A DNA stretch of 64,000 nucleotides from Erysipelothrix urinaevulpis (GTDB lineage Bacteria > Bacillota_I > Bacilli_A > Erysipelotrichales > Erysipelotrichaceae). The first letter of the stretch is position 1, and every line of letters begins with the position of its first letter. The notes beneath the pieces are model-generated. The model was not told the DNA's origin. It saw only the letters and a program-made list of their open reading frames with translations, and searched no databases. Both the position numbers and the translations under genes were made by a program. Below are positions 16,101-24,036 of the stretch, one piece after another. The stretch lies in assembly GCF_009828835.1 (NCBI RefSeq), contig NZ_WTTB01000004.1, positions 62,001 through 126,000 on the forward strand, read 5' to 3'.

Positions 16101-16982
16101 TTATTCCCCTCTTAGATAAGCCAGTGATTTTTTTACACCTTCATATACAACTTCATCAGTTTCTTCAAATGCGTAGACAAATTCAAGGAACTGTACTAAA
16201 TCACTTGTGTTTGAATTGTTTGCAACTTCCTCAACAAGCTCTCGTGTAATGATACCCTCTTTTGTAAAATCCCAATGACGATCATAAATCCCATCGGTCT
16301 GTTGTAAGTGAACACCACCAACATTTCCTTTACAATCAATGAGCCACTTTTCCATATCTGCTTCTTCTTTTAAAATTGGCTCCATAATAGCGTGACCCCA
16401 ATCTACAATTAGTTCAAATGGAATGGGTGATGTTTCATTTAAATCATCAACCAATTTATTTGATACTTTTGGACTGTGTGGAAATTCAGTCAGTAAAGGT
16501 GTCGGTTCAATTAGAAATTTTTTAATCCCTTTGGCATGGGCATATTCTGCTAAATCTAAAAGTAATTTTAAAGCTTCGTCGTATCTTAGTTGTCGTAATT
16601 TTGGATCATTGGACTCAAAATTTGACATGCCACCAATCGGACTACCAATTACATCAACTCCCATCAACCGTGTCATATCTACAGCACGTTTAAAAAATTC
16701 TAGTGCGGCGAGACGTTGATTTTCATCAGGAGCTAAAAAGTGTGCGAATGAGTATGATGCTAATCCACCAAAACTACTTTCAATTTTGACATTATTTTTC
16801 TCAAATGCTTCTTTATATTTCAAGACCATTGGATCTCTATACTTTTCTGGCCACCAAGGGTCAATTAAATCCCAGGTAAATTGTACAACATCCACATTAA
16901 AATCGTCTTTGCACATGGCGGCTAATATTTCTGGTTCTAACCATCGTTTAACGGCAAATGATAAATTTAATCCATACTTCAT
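16101..16982 (-). CDS. TIM-barrel sugar (phosphate) epimerase/isomerase
   Basis: The 293-residue protein belongs to the xylose-isomerase-like TIM-barrel (AP-endonuclease 2) superfamily: metal-ligand candidates are the Glu in L-I-E-P-T-P (about residue 158), the Asp and His in V-D-W-G-H-A (about 194), the His in V-H-L-Q-Q-T (about 226) and the Glu in Q-F-L-E-F-V (about 266). The family includes tagatose/allulose 3-epimerases and erythrulose-phosphate isomerases; I cannot choose among them. Its start overlaps the permease stop by four bases. It probably links an imported sugar to the kinase or the SIS isomerase. Confidence 0.75.
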   Translation of the reverse strand: MKYGLNLSFAVKRWLEPEILAAMCKDDFNVDVVQFTWDLIDPWWPEKYRDPMVLKYKEAFEKNNVKIESSFGGLASYSFAHFLAPDENQRLAALEFFKRAVDMTRLMGVDVIGSPIGGMSNFESNDPKLRQLRYDEALKLLLDLAEYAHAKGIKKFLIEPTPLLTEFPHSPKVSNKLVDDLNETSPIPFELIVDWGHAIMEPILKEEADMEKWLIDCKGNVGGVHLQQTDGIYDRHWDFTKEGIITRELVEEVANNSNTSDLVQFLEFVYAFEETDEVVYEGVKKSLAYLRGE

Positions 16983-17953
16983 TTTTCTTTTCCTCCTGTA
17001 ATTTTATTTTTTCTCATTAATGCAATAGAGCTGAATGATATTGCTGCAACAACCACAATCCCACTTACAGCCGTTTGCCAATAAATATTTACACCGAATA
17101 ATACAATCATATTCTGTATAACAGAAATAATGGTTGCCCCTAATAACGCACCAGCTGGATTACCAATTCCACCGGTTAATGCTACACCACCAATAACAGA
17201 CGATGCAATTGAATTCATAGGCCAATTCTCACCAATCGCAGTTTGAGCAGATCCAAGTCTTGCAACATAAAGTATTCCTGCCAACGCAGATATCGTTCCA
17301 ACAATCATATAAATTTGTACTCGTATTTTATCAACATTAACACCCAATAAATCGGCAGCCTCTTTGTTATTACCGATAGCATAAATGTAGCGACCCGTCT
17401 TAGTTTTAAATACAATAAAAAGGATAATCCCTAAAACGATGAGTGTGAATATAAATGGAATCGGAATACCGAGAATATTTCCTTTTCCCAAGAAATGAAT
17501 TTGTTGAGGAATATTTGAAATTGCCTTCCCTTTGGTTATTACAAGGTTAATTCCACCATAAACTCCTGTCATTCCAATCGTTGCTACCATCGCATTTAGC
17601 TTTAATTTCGTTATGATGGTCCCATTCACAAATCCTAAGAATGTTCCTAGCAATATTGCAATTAAAATTGATAAATATGGATTTAAACCCATTGATGTCA
17701 TAAGGATTGCGCCAACAACTCCAGATAATGATGCAATCTTTCCTACTGATAAATCTAATTCACCAACTAATAGTGTCAATGATTGAGCGACACCAATCAT
17801 TCCTATAAACGCTAAATCACGGATTAACGCTTGTAAATTATAAGGCGTTAAAAAATATGGCGATATGATTGAAGTCGCAATAACTAAAATAACTAAAACA
17901 ATTGATATTGTAAATAAACTGCTGTGTCTGATTTTATTTATTAATGTTTTCAT
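16979..17953 (-). CDS. Ribose-type sugar ABC transporter permease
   Basis: The 324-residue protein has eight to ten membrane segments and the RbsC-family signatures L-V-G-E-L-D-L-S-V-G and A-D-L-L-G-V-N-V, with S-S-V-I-G-G-V-A-L-T-G-G-I-G before the last third. It forms the membrane channel for the substrate delivered by the lipoprotein encoded at 19478-20452. It overlaps the ATPase gene by 20 bases and the epimerase gene by four. Confidence 0.92.
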   Translation of the reverse strand: MKTLINKIRHSSLFTISIVLVILVIATSIISPYFLTPYNLQALIRDLAFIGMIGVAQSLTLLVGELDLSVGKIASLSGVVGAILMTSMGLNPYLSILIAILLGTFLGFVNGTIITKLKLNAMVATIGMTGVYGGINLVITKGKAISNIPQQIHFLGKGNILGIPIPFIFTLIVLGIILFIVFKTKTGRYIYAIGNNKEAADLLGVNVDKIRVQIYMIVGTISALAGILYVARLGSAQTAIGENWPMNSIASSVIGGVALTGGIGNPAGALLGATIISVIQNMIVLFGVNIYWQTAVSGIVVVAAISFSSIALMRKNKITGGKEK

Positions 17954-19424
17954 TTTCTTCCCTTCCCAAAATAGATGAAATTATTTTTTCTTTACTTACG
18001 CCATGATTGAAACTACTGATTGTCTTGCCATCATAGAACGTAACGATTCTATTTGAACATTTTATTAACTCATCCAGTTCAGAAGAAATCAAAATGATTC
18101 CAACGCCTGATTCTGCTAATTCTTTCATCATCTGATATATTTCATTTTTTGTACCAATGTCGATACCTTTTGTCGGTTCATCTAAAACTAAAATTTTTGG
18201 TTTCGTATTCATTGCTCGTCCAATAATAACTTTTTGCTGATTACCACCACTTAAAAACTTTATTTTTTGATCATAACTAGGAGTTTTTACATTATATTCA
18301 GCAATGATTTTATTTATTTCTACAACTTCTTTTTTTGAATTAACTTGACGTTTATCAATAATATCATCAAGATAAGCTAAACTTGCATTTTCACGAACGG
18401 ATAAATTTTCAAAAATAGCTTGCTGTTTGCGTTCTTCTGGAATATATACAAAACCGTTCTTAATATTCTCCTTGACACTTGAACTCATAGGTTTTTCTTC
18501 AATTTCAGCATGTCCTTGGACTATAGGTTTTGAGCCTAATAAAGCTTGCATCGTCTCACTTCTCCCAGATCCAACTAATCCATACAACCCAAGTATTTCT
18601 CCTTTAAATAATTCAAGGTTAACATTGGAAAATCCTACTCCCGCAAGATTAGTACACTTAAAAAGAAGGTCTTCACTTGTCTTTCGAGAAATATATACCT
18701 GTTCATTATCAATGCTTCTTCCTGTCATACTTGTAATAATCCAATCATGGTTAACTTTTTCTACAGCATCATAATTGGAAACTTTTCCATCTCTTAAAAC
18801 AAGAATGTCATCACTAATTTGCATAATTTCATCTAACTTATGAGAAATAAAAACAACCGATTTCCCATTTTTAGCAAGTTCTTTAATTATTTCAAAGAGA
18901 TGTTCAGTATCTTTACTCGTTAAACTAGTCGTCGGTTCATCGAGTAATATAATTTCGTAGTCTTTCTGAATCATTGCGCGTGCAATTTGTAGTAATTGTT
19001 TTTGAGAAATTGATAACGATGAAACTAATTGTTCTGGCTTAACATCGATCTTATACTTCTCTAAAATTGGTCTTGCTGTTCGTTTTAGTTCCTGGTTATT
19101 AATTAAGCCTGAGAACCCACTTCTCTCGAATGGCATAAATAAATTTTCCATAACCGTCATTTCTTCAAATAAATCTAGTTCTTGAGGTACGTAGGCAATT
19201 TTATTAAATAACTGTGGATTTGTTGAAACATCTTTCCCATCAATCGTTATCGTTCCGTCATTGGGTTGATAAACATTAGTTAAACATTTAATTAGAGTAC
19301 TCTTACCTGCACCATTTTCACCAATTATTGCGTGAATACTTCCTTTTTTAAACGTACATTCTACATTATCTAAGGCCATAACGCCTGGAAATTCTTTTGT
19401 TATATTTTTTGCTTCTAAAATCAT
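17934..19424 (-). CDS. Ribose-type sugar ABC transporter ATPase (two domains)
   Basis: The 496-residue protein has two ABC domains, as in RbsA/XylG/MglA. The first has Walker A G-E-N-G-A-G-K-S-T and L-S-I-S-Q-K-Q-L signature with I-L-L-D-E-P-T; the second has the usual weak Walker A (G-L-V-G-S-G-R-S-E) and L-S-G-G-N-Q-Q-K-V with L-V-L-D-E-P-T-K-G-I-D. It drives import by the RbsC-like permease. The ATG at 19424 is preferred over the GTG at 19433 because AAGGGTGA is six bases from it. Confidence 0.92.
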   Translation of the reverse strand: MILEAKNITKEFPGVMALDNVECTFKKGSIHAIIGENGAGKSTLIKCLTNVYQPNDGTITIDGKDVSTNPQLFNKIAYVPQELDLFEEMTVMENLFMPFERSGFSGLINNQELKRTARPILEKYKIDVKPEQLVSSLSISQKQLLQIARAMIQKDYEIILLDEPTTSLTSKDTEHLFEIIKELAKNGKSVVFISHKLDEIMQISDDILVLRDGKVSNYDAVEKVNHDWIITSMTGRSIDNEQVYISRKTSEDLLFKCTNLAGVGFSNVNLELFKGEILGLYGLVGSGRSETMQALLGSKPIVQGHAEIEEKPMSSSVKENIKNGFVYIPEERKQQAIFENLSVRENASLAYLDDIIDKRQVNSKKEVVEINKIIAEYNVKTPSYDQKIKFLSGGNQQKVIIGRAMNTKPKILVLDEPTKGIDIGTKNEIYQMMKELAESGVGIILISSELDELIKCSNRIVTFYDGKTISSFNHGVSKEKIISSILGREENENINK

Positions 19425-19450
19425 AATACTCACCCTTTTTATCTATTAAA

Positions 19451-19481
19451 GTAAAACAAAAACCAAAGGTTTTTGTTTTAC
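19451..19481 (-). terminator. Strong hairpin after the binding-protein gene
   Basis: GTAAAACAAAAACC and GGTTTTTGTTTTAC pair perfectly over 14 base pairs with a three-base loop, overlapping the stop codon of the binding-protein gene. Such hairpins often stabilise the first cistron and lower read-through, giving more binding protein than ATPase and permease. Confidence 0.7.
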
Positions 19482-20452
19482 TTCATAATTTCAATCCACT
19501 CTTTTACGTTTGATTCATCAATGAAATCAATTCCTGTATCAACAACTTTAGGAATTTCCATTCCCATTGCTTTTTGTAACAACATAACAATTGTCATTGA
19601 ACCTTGAATATGAGGTCTTGTTGATGATGATGCTTGAATGATCCCACTATCAACAAGGTTTAAAATATCAATTAAATTCTCTAATCCAACAACTTTAATT
19701 TCACCGACTTTACCTGCTTCTTCAACCGCTGCTCCGATTCCTACAGGTGCAGCTGCATCAGACATTAAGTATCCCTTTAAATCCGGATTAGCTGCAATAA
19801 TTGATGCTGCTTGTGTTTTGGCCTCTTCAATGCTGTCATTACTAATTCCCCCTTCAATGACTTCAATATTAGGAAATTGTTTTAGATATTCAAGCATTGA
19901 TTCGTAACGTTCGTTATGATTTGGTGCCGATGGGACACCTTGCATAACCGCAATTTTTCCTTTTTCATCAAGTAATTCAACCAATCGCTCTGCCGCTAGA
20001 ACTGCTTGTTCACCAAAATCATTTCCCACACTACTTAAATGTGAATTTTCTGGAGCTGGTGCATCAAAGATAACGACTGGGATACCTTTCTTTTCAATTT
20101 CTTCTATAACCGCTTTATTTCCTTCGTAGTCAATCGGATCGAGTGCAATTCCGTCAGGATTTGTTGCTGCCGCTTGTTCTAAAACTGAATTTTGTTCAGC
20201 AACATCAGCTGTACTTGGAGCACGATAATCAACTTTAATCTCTACACCCAAGTGTTCAGACATTTTCTCTGCTTGCTGTTGTGCACCTTTATTTACTTCA
20301 TCGAACCAAGCATGGACAGCTTTTGGTACAATAACAAAAGTGTATGAATCTTTTTTCCCATTTGCTTCTGGACCCTTTGTATCAGGACTACAACCAACTA
20401 ATGTAAGGACCAACATGACTGCTAATAATAAACTACTGAATGACTTTTTCAT
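19478..20452 (-). CDS. Sugar-binding lipoprotein of a ribose-type ABC transporter
   Basis: The 324-residue protein has a lipoprotein signal with lipobox L-V-G-C (Cys about residue 21) and a periplasmic-binding-protein type I (RbsB/AlsB-like) fold: A-W-F-D-E-V-N-K-G-A-Q-Q-Q-A-E, A-L-D-P-I-D-Y-E-G-N, V-I-F-D-A-P-A and S-D-A-A-A-P-V-G-I-G-A. It captures the sugar outside the membrane. It is the first gene of the operon, behind two cre-like sites, so catabolite repression is expected. The sugar cannot be told from sequence; the RbsB family covers ribose, allose, xylose and allulose. Confidence 0.9.
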   Translation of the reverse strand: MKKSFSSLLLAVMLVLTLVGCSPDTKGPEANGKKDSYTFVIVPKAVHAWFDEVNKGAQQQAEKMSEHLGVEIKVDYRAPSTADVAEQNSVLEQAAATNPDGIALDPIDYEGNKAVIEEIEKKGIPVVIFDAPAPENSHLSSVGNDFGEQAVLAAERLVELLDEKGKIAVMQGVPSAPNHNERYESMLEYLKQFPNIEVIEGGISNDSIEEAKTQAASIIAANPDLKGYLMSDAAAPVGIGAAVEEAGKVGEIKVVGLENLIDILNLVDSGIIQASSSTRPHIQGSMTIVMLLQKAMGMEIPKVVDTGIDFIDESNVKEWIEIMK

Positions 20453-20461
20453 TTTTCCTCC

Positions 20462-20475
20462 TGTAAACGCTTTCG
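20462..20475 (-). promoter_or_regulatory. cre site just downstream of the sugar-operon promoter
   Basis: TGTAAACGCTTTCG matches the cre consensus TGWAARCGYTWNCW at 13 of 14 positions. It lies 9-23 bases downstream of the -10 box (20485-20490) and eleven bases before the first start codon, a classic repressing position for CcpA. Confidence 0.75.
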
Positions 20476-20484
20476 CTTGACTCT

Positions 20485-20490
20485 ATTATA
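20485..20490 (-). promoter_or_regulatory. -10 box of the sugar operon
   Basis: A perfect TATAAT on the minus strand. No convincing -35 hexamer is at 16-18 bases, which suits a promoter that depends on an activator. Confidence 0.5.
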
Positions 20491-20552
20491 TTCTCTGCAT
20501 TCTCAAATAAATTCTATAATCTCTAAATTTTGTTTGCATTTGCAAAAGATAG

Positions 20553-20566
20553 TGTAAGCGCTTCCC
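20553..20566 (-). promoter_or_regulatory. Second cre-like site of the sugar operon
   Basis: TGTAAGCGCTTCCC matches the cre consensus at 13 of 14 positions and lies about 65-80 bases upstream of the -10 box. Between the two sites is another inverted repeat, TTTGCATTTGCAAA (near 20532-20546), which may be the operator of a specific regulator. Confidence 0.65.
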
Positions 20567-20654
20567 TACTGTGTTATTATCGTGAATTTGTGAATATTTC
20601 TTCTTTTTCATCATTATTTTATAAGTTTTTAATGAATTTCCTTAGTTTTTGCAA

Positions 20655-20678
20655 ATAAAAAACCAGTCGGTGACTGGT
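20655..20678 (-). terminator. Terminator of the phosphoesterase gene
   Basis: ACCAGTC (20662-20668) pairs with GACTGGT (20672-20678), followed on the minus strand by a T-run, 15 bases past the stop codon. Confidence 0.8.
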
Positions 20679-20693
20679 GTTAAACTTTATAAA

Positions 20694-21470
20694 TCAATAT
20701 TCAAGGACAACAATTTCTGGTCTAGCAAAGAATCTTAATGGAAAGAAAATCACTTTTCCACCAACACCTGAACTAACATAGACATCTGTTTTTTCTAATG
20801 CAACATGACCATATCTAAATTTTTGACCATATTTGCTTGTAACGGCAGGTGCAAATAAACCAAAGAACGTAATTTGACCTCCATGGAAATGTCCTGATAA
20901 AATTAGGTCAACTTTTTCATCGACCTTCATCGTAAAGTCTGGATTATGAGCAAGAAGAACTGTATAGTCATCACGAAGATCTTTAATAAGGGGTTTTCCT
21001 TCTTTAAAATCATCAATGCCATATATATTTAGACCAAACAGATTGATTGACTCATTTTTTAGTAAGTGTATTTTCGCATCTTCCAAACCCTTTAAGACTG
21101 TTTTTAAATCTCTATAATCATGATTACCCAAAATTGCATACTTTTCAATATCCATTTTTTCTAAATAATCAAAAATCATATGATTACACGGAGAATGATT
21201 ATGAATAATATCTCCTCCCAATAATAAAACATCTGCTTCTTGTTTTTCAAGATATCGAATTAAACGACGGGCAGCAAGATGATCAAAACAACCGATATGA
21301 TGATCAAATTGAATATCTGATATAAATATTATTTTTTTACCTTTAAACTCTACAGGTACTTGATGGTATCGTTGGTAATCACTTAATTTAATCGTTGTGG
21401 TTTTAAGATTATAATATTCAAACATTGAGTAAAAGAAAAAAATGATAAAACCAAAATAAAAATATTTCAT
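20694..21470 (-). CDS. Membrane-anchored metallophosphoesterase (YkuE/YaeI-like)
   Basis: The 258-residue protein has an N-terminal hydrophobic anchor (residues 2-17) and all calcineurin-type metal motifs: I-S-D-I-Q-F-D-H-H, G-G-D-I-I-H-N, G-N-H-D-Y-R and G-H-F-H-G-G-Q. Relatives act on lipid or UDP-linked phosphate substrates in the membrane; the substrate here is unknown. It overlaps the ECF gene by four bases (ATGA), so it belongs to the coaX1 operon, although no link between phosphoesterase and pantothenate is known. Confidence 0.88.
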   Translation of the reverse strand: MKYFYFGFIIFFFYSMFEYYNLKTTTIKLSDYQRYHQVPVEFKGKKIIFISDIQFDHHIGCFDHLAARRLIRYLEKQEADVLLLGGDIIHNHSPCNHMIFDYLEKMDIEKYAILGNHDYRDLKTVLKGLEDAKIHLLKNESINLFGLNIYGIDDFKEGKPLIKDLRDDYTVLLAHNPDFTMKVDEKVDLILSGHFHGGQITFFGLFAPAVTSKYGQKFRYGHVALEKTDVYVSSGVGGKVIFFPLRFFARPEIVVLEY

Positions 21471-22048
21471 GAAGTCTTAATCCGATTCAAAGCCGTTGTA
21501 ATTGGAACTGCAATCACAACACTGGCAACAACCTCCAAGAAACCATTTGTGACAATAGTCCCCCAAATGAATACTAAAACTGATGCTGGCATCGCAGACG
21601 TTAGATTGACATCGCCAGATTTCAAAATTAAGAAATACAATGGAATCAACACAAATACAGTATGTGCAACAGTGGACAATGATGCCGTTAAAGCGGCTCT
21701 TAATGAATAGTTAATGGTTATTTTTTCTAATAAATTATTGATAATTACGATTGTAAAACCAAATAATAGTCTCGGCAAAACTGAGACTAGAGGATTGACG
21801 AAGAATACATCTAAAGGCATCGTTGGTCTAATCGCTGAAATAAATAACGATGACAAACCAAATGCTAAAGCATTAATAATCGCTCCTTTTGGCCCTAAAA
21901 CTAAACCTGCAACAATCACAGGTATGTGCATGATTGTGATTGACACTGCACCTAAATGAATCATACCTAAGTTGGGTACTAAGGCCATTACGACAGTAAT
22001 CGCAATAAACAATGCATTCATTGTCATATCTTTTGTTTTACGATTCAT
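21467..22048 (-). CDS. ECF transporter S-component, probably pantothenate
   Basis: The 193-residue protein has about six membrane segments and the ECF S-component pattern: A-L-F-I-A-I-T-V-V-M, L-G-A-V-S-I-T-I-M-H-I-P-V-I-V-A-G-L-V-L-G-P-K-G-A. The H-I-P-V motif and the following G-P/S-K-G are typical of the PanT/pantothenate-like branch. The start at 22048 is chosen because AAGGAG is seven bases upstream. It overlaps coaX by 11 bases, and a substrate of CoaX is exactly pantothenate, so pantothenate import is the best guess. It needs the shared EcfAAT module from elsewhere. Confidence 0.78.
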   Translation of the reverse strand: MNRKTKDMTMNALFIAITVVMALVPNLGMIHLGAVSITIMHIPVIVAGLVLGPKGAIINALAFGLSSLFISAIRPTMPLDVFFVNPLVSVLPRLLFGFTIVIINNLLEKITINYSLRAALTASLSTVAHTVFVLIPLYFLILKSGDVNLTSAMPASVLVFIWGTIVTNGFLEVVASVVIAVPITTALNRIKTS

Positions 22049-22793
22049 ATAAACACTCCTTTTTATAGATAGCATAGAGTCCGTCATTGAGCAAGAAAGG
22101 ATCATAAATAAACCCTTCCAATTCATTTTCAATCAAGGCTCCATACCCTCCTGTAACTATTTTAACACACTTAATGCCTCGTTCATCTTCCATACGCTTT
22201 GCAATTCCTTCAATTTGCCCTATCAATCCATACATAATTCCAGATTGAATCGCATCAATAGTACTATTACCGATTGCATTCTTAGGAAGTTTAATGTCAA
22301 CCATTGGCAGATGTGGAATAAAATCATGCAGTGATTTAACAGATGTTCCAAGGCCTGGAAGAATTGCACCACCACAAAAATTACCATCTTCATCGGTATA
22401 AGTTAATTTTGTGGCACTGCCAACATCAGCAACAATAATAGGTTTATTGTATTTTTCCATTGCCCCCATACTTGTCGCAATAAAATCAGCACCAATATCC
22501 ATCGGATCTTCTAATAGAATAGTTAAGGACTTAACCGTCTTGGCACTCACAACAAACACAACCGATGCAAAAACAGACTTAAGTGCCTTCATGAGACCAT
22601 CGTGAACATGCGGAACTACACATGATACGACAACTGCCTCAACCTCAACCTCTATCCGTTCAAACATTTCTTTATAATATGTTTCGACTTTGTTTTTTTC
22701 AGTGATAATCCTTTGTTCATAAACTCGCGTTCCTTCATCATTATAGGCAACCATTACAGTATTAGAATTACCAACATCAATTGTTAAAATCAT
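22038..22793 (-). CDS. coaX: Type III pantothenate kinase (copy 1)
   Basis: The 251-residue protein aligns along its whole length with CoaX: T-I-D-V-G-N-S-N-T, V-V-S-C-V-V-P, D-I-G-A-D-F, A-D-V-G-S-A-T-K, G-G-A-I-L-P-G-L-G and I-Q-S-G-I-M-Y-G. It phosphorylates pantothenate, the first step to coenzyme A. Two usual residues differ: Arg of G-A-D-R is Phe, and the second motif has Ser for Thr. The start at 22793 follows GAGGTG. A second copy lies at 30729-31430, and each copy is paired with an ECF S-component. Confidence 0.88.
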   Translation of the reverse strand: MILTIDVGNSNTVMVAYNDEGTRVYEQRIITEKNKVETYYKEMFERIEVEVEAVVVSCVVPHVHDGLMKALKSVFASVVFVVSAKTVKSLTILLEDPMDIGADFIATSMGAMEKYNKPIIVADVGSATKLTYTDEDGNFCGGAILPGLGTSVKSLHDFIPHLPMVDIKLPKNAIGNSTIDAIQSGIMYGLIGQIEGIAKRMEDERGIKCVKIVTGGYGALIENELEGFIYDPFLLNDGLYAIYKKECLYES

Positions 22794-22814
22794 AAAAACA
22801 CCTCTTTTCAATCC

Positions 22815-22843
22815 TACAAAAAAGTGCAGGACCTTCCTGCACT
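22815..22843 (-). terminator. Terminator of the Tad-like cluster
   Basis: AGTGCAGG (22823-22830) pairs with CCTGCACT (22836-22843), followed on the minus strand by seven T. It separates the pilus genes from coaX1. Confidence 0.85.
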
Positions 22844-23168
22844 AGAATATCATATTTGTGAAGCTTTTTAAATGGATTGGAATTTTGAAATTAAAAAACA
22901 AAGTCTTAATTTCACCCTTTATTTCAATCTTATAACGATTTTCTTCTTTATAAACTACACTCTCACACCATTGACAAACGGGATTATTAATGGCAGATTT
23001 TTCAATTGTTTCATTATAGCCATGGTGATTGTCTATTTCATAAATTAAGTAATTTCTAAATTGATGAGCTTGATTTAATTGCTGGGTCAATGACGCCAAG
23101 TTAATCCCTGTTAATAAAAAGACACAGATGAGTAGCCATAGACCATAAAACTCAAGTGTTGCTTTCAT
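22842..23168 (-). CDS. Small TadE-like pseudopilin candidate
   Basis: The 108-residue protein has one N-terminal hydrophobic segment (residues 9-27) preceded by M-K-A-T-L-E-F-Y, in which the Glu at position 6 is placed as the conserved Glu5 of prepilin-like proteins. The C-terminal 80 residues are soluble and carry a C-x-x-C pair (C-Q-W-C). TadE/TadF-type proteins have this layout. It overlaps the 47-codon gene upstream by four bases (ATGA) and ends the cluster. Identification rests on layout and position rather than on a recognised domain. Confidence 0.55.
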   Translation of the reverse strand: MKATLEFYGLWLLICVFLLTGINLASLTQQLNQAHQFRNYLIYEIDNHHGYNETIEKSAINNPVCQWCESVVYKEENRYKIEIKGEIKTLFFNFKIPIHLKSFTNMIF

Positions 23169-23308
23169 TCTACTTCAGTCATCTCTTCCCATTGATCTAA
23201 AAGAGTGCCTTTTAAAATATCTTTAAATTCATTTGAAAAGACAATCATTCCAGTCGCAATAATTGTTACAACGAGCACTAAACCATACTCTTCAAAAAAT
23301 GCCTTCAT
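23165..23308 (-). CDS. Short Flp-pilin-like membrane peptide
   Basis: A 47-codon gene (M-K-A-F-F-E-E-Y-G-L-V-L-V-V-T-I-I-A-T-G) lies between tadC and the TadE-like gene. Its start overlaps the tadC stop (TAATG) and its stop overlaps the next start (ATGA). The product is a short charged N-terminus with Glu6/Glu7, a hydrophobic helix at residues 9-24 and a short acidic tail, as in Flp-type pilins or Tad accessory peptides. The two exact overlaps make it very likely to be a true gene. It could be the major pilin or a minor subunit. Confidence 0.68.
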   Translation of the reverse strand: MKAFFEEYGLVLVVTIIATGMIVFSNEFKDILKGTLLDQWEEMTEVE

Positions 23309-24036
23309 TAACAACACCCCCCTTCCATCATTTGATGCATAACCAAGTACATCATAAACATGAATAAAAAACTTACGATGAGCATTGGAATAAAAATAAT
23401 GAATGTTTTTTGATTTATCGCTTGCTTTTGCTTCTTTTTACGAGAAGTGTCCAACCATTCGCTGATTAATTTTGTAAGATTCAACAACCCTTCATCATCC
23501 TCACTTGCAATAAAATTGTGACGATAAAGATAATGCATAGCAGTTTTAATATTCCAGTTATCGAAATCTTTGAGAAACAACTCAAAAGCGGATAAATCGT
23601 TAGGAAAATCGTGAAGTTTTTTTATCAGTATTTCTAAATCATTTGAAATAATTACAGGCGCCCTACTCACTGATTTTTCCAATGCGTTCAAAACAGTATT
23701 AGATTGAAGAAGACAATGAACTTGATTCATCCAAATTGGAAATTCATAATCAATTTTCTCTTTAAGCACCTTGACCTTACTCTTTATTTTTAAATATGGA
23801 ATCATCATAACAAAACAAGCAACAAGCAAGGAATAAAGACCCATCTTAAAACTTGTCACTATCAAAACAAAAAGAGACAAAATCCAGAATGTTATCAGAG
23901 TGTGATCACATTTTTTAGGCTCTTCATTCAGCAAGGTTTGATGACGTTGAAATTGTTCCGTTCTCAGTATATTAAGGATGAGTTTTCTTCTAAAACCTGT
24001 TAATACGATTAGAAATAATCCAACCATTGCAATCAT
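23308..24036 (-). CDS. tadC: TadC-like type II secretion F-domain protein
   Basis: The 242-residue protein has membrane segments near the N-terminus (two), near residue 55-85 and at the C-terminus, around a cytoplasmic helical GspF-type domain (N-Q-V-H-C-L-L-Q, then V-S-R-A-P-V-I). TadB/TadC are the polytopic platform of Tad pili. The ATG at 24036 is used because AAGGAGG is seven bases upstream; an earlier ATG at 24042 is too close. It overlaps tadB by four bases. Confidence 0.78.
   Translation of the reverse strand: MIAMVGLFLIVLTGFRRKLILNILRTEQFQRHQTLLNEEPKKCDHTLITFWILSLFVLIVTSFKMGLYSLLVACFVMMIPYLKIKSKVKVLKEKIDYEFPIWMNQVHCLLQSNTVLNALEKSVSRAPVIISNDLEILIKKLHDFPNDLSAFELFLKDFDNWNIKTAMHYLYRHNFIASEDDEGLLNLTKLISEWLDTSRKKKQKQAINQKTFIIFIPMLIVSFLFMFMMYLVMHQMMEGGCC

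Noticed and set aside
15548-16982. Formaldehyde-fixing ribulose monophosphate pathway
   Set aside because: A PHI-like SIS protein is present, but no 3-hexulose-6-phosphate synthase is found; the TIM-barrel partner is of the xylose-isomerase-like superfamily.
20530-20546. The TTTGCATTTGCAAA inverted repeat as another cre site
   Set aside because: It lacks the central CG of cre sequences, so it is more likely an operator for a different regulator or chance.
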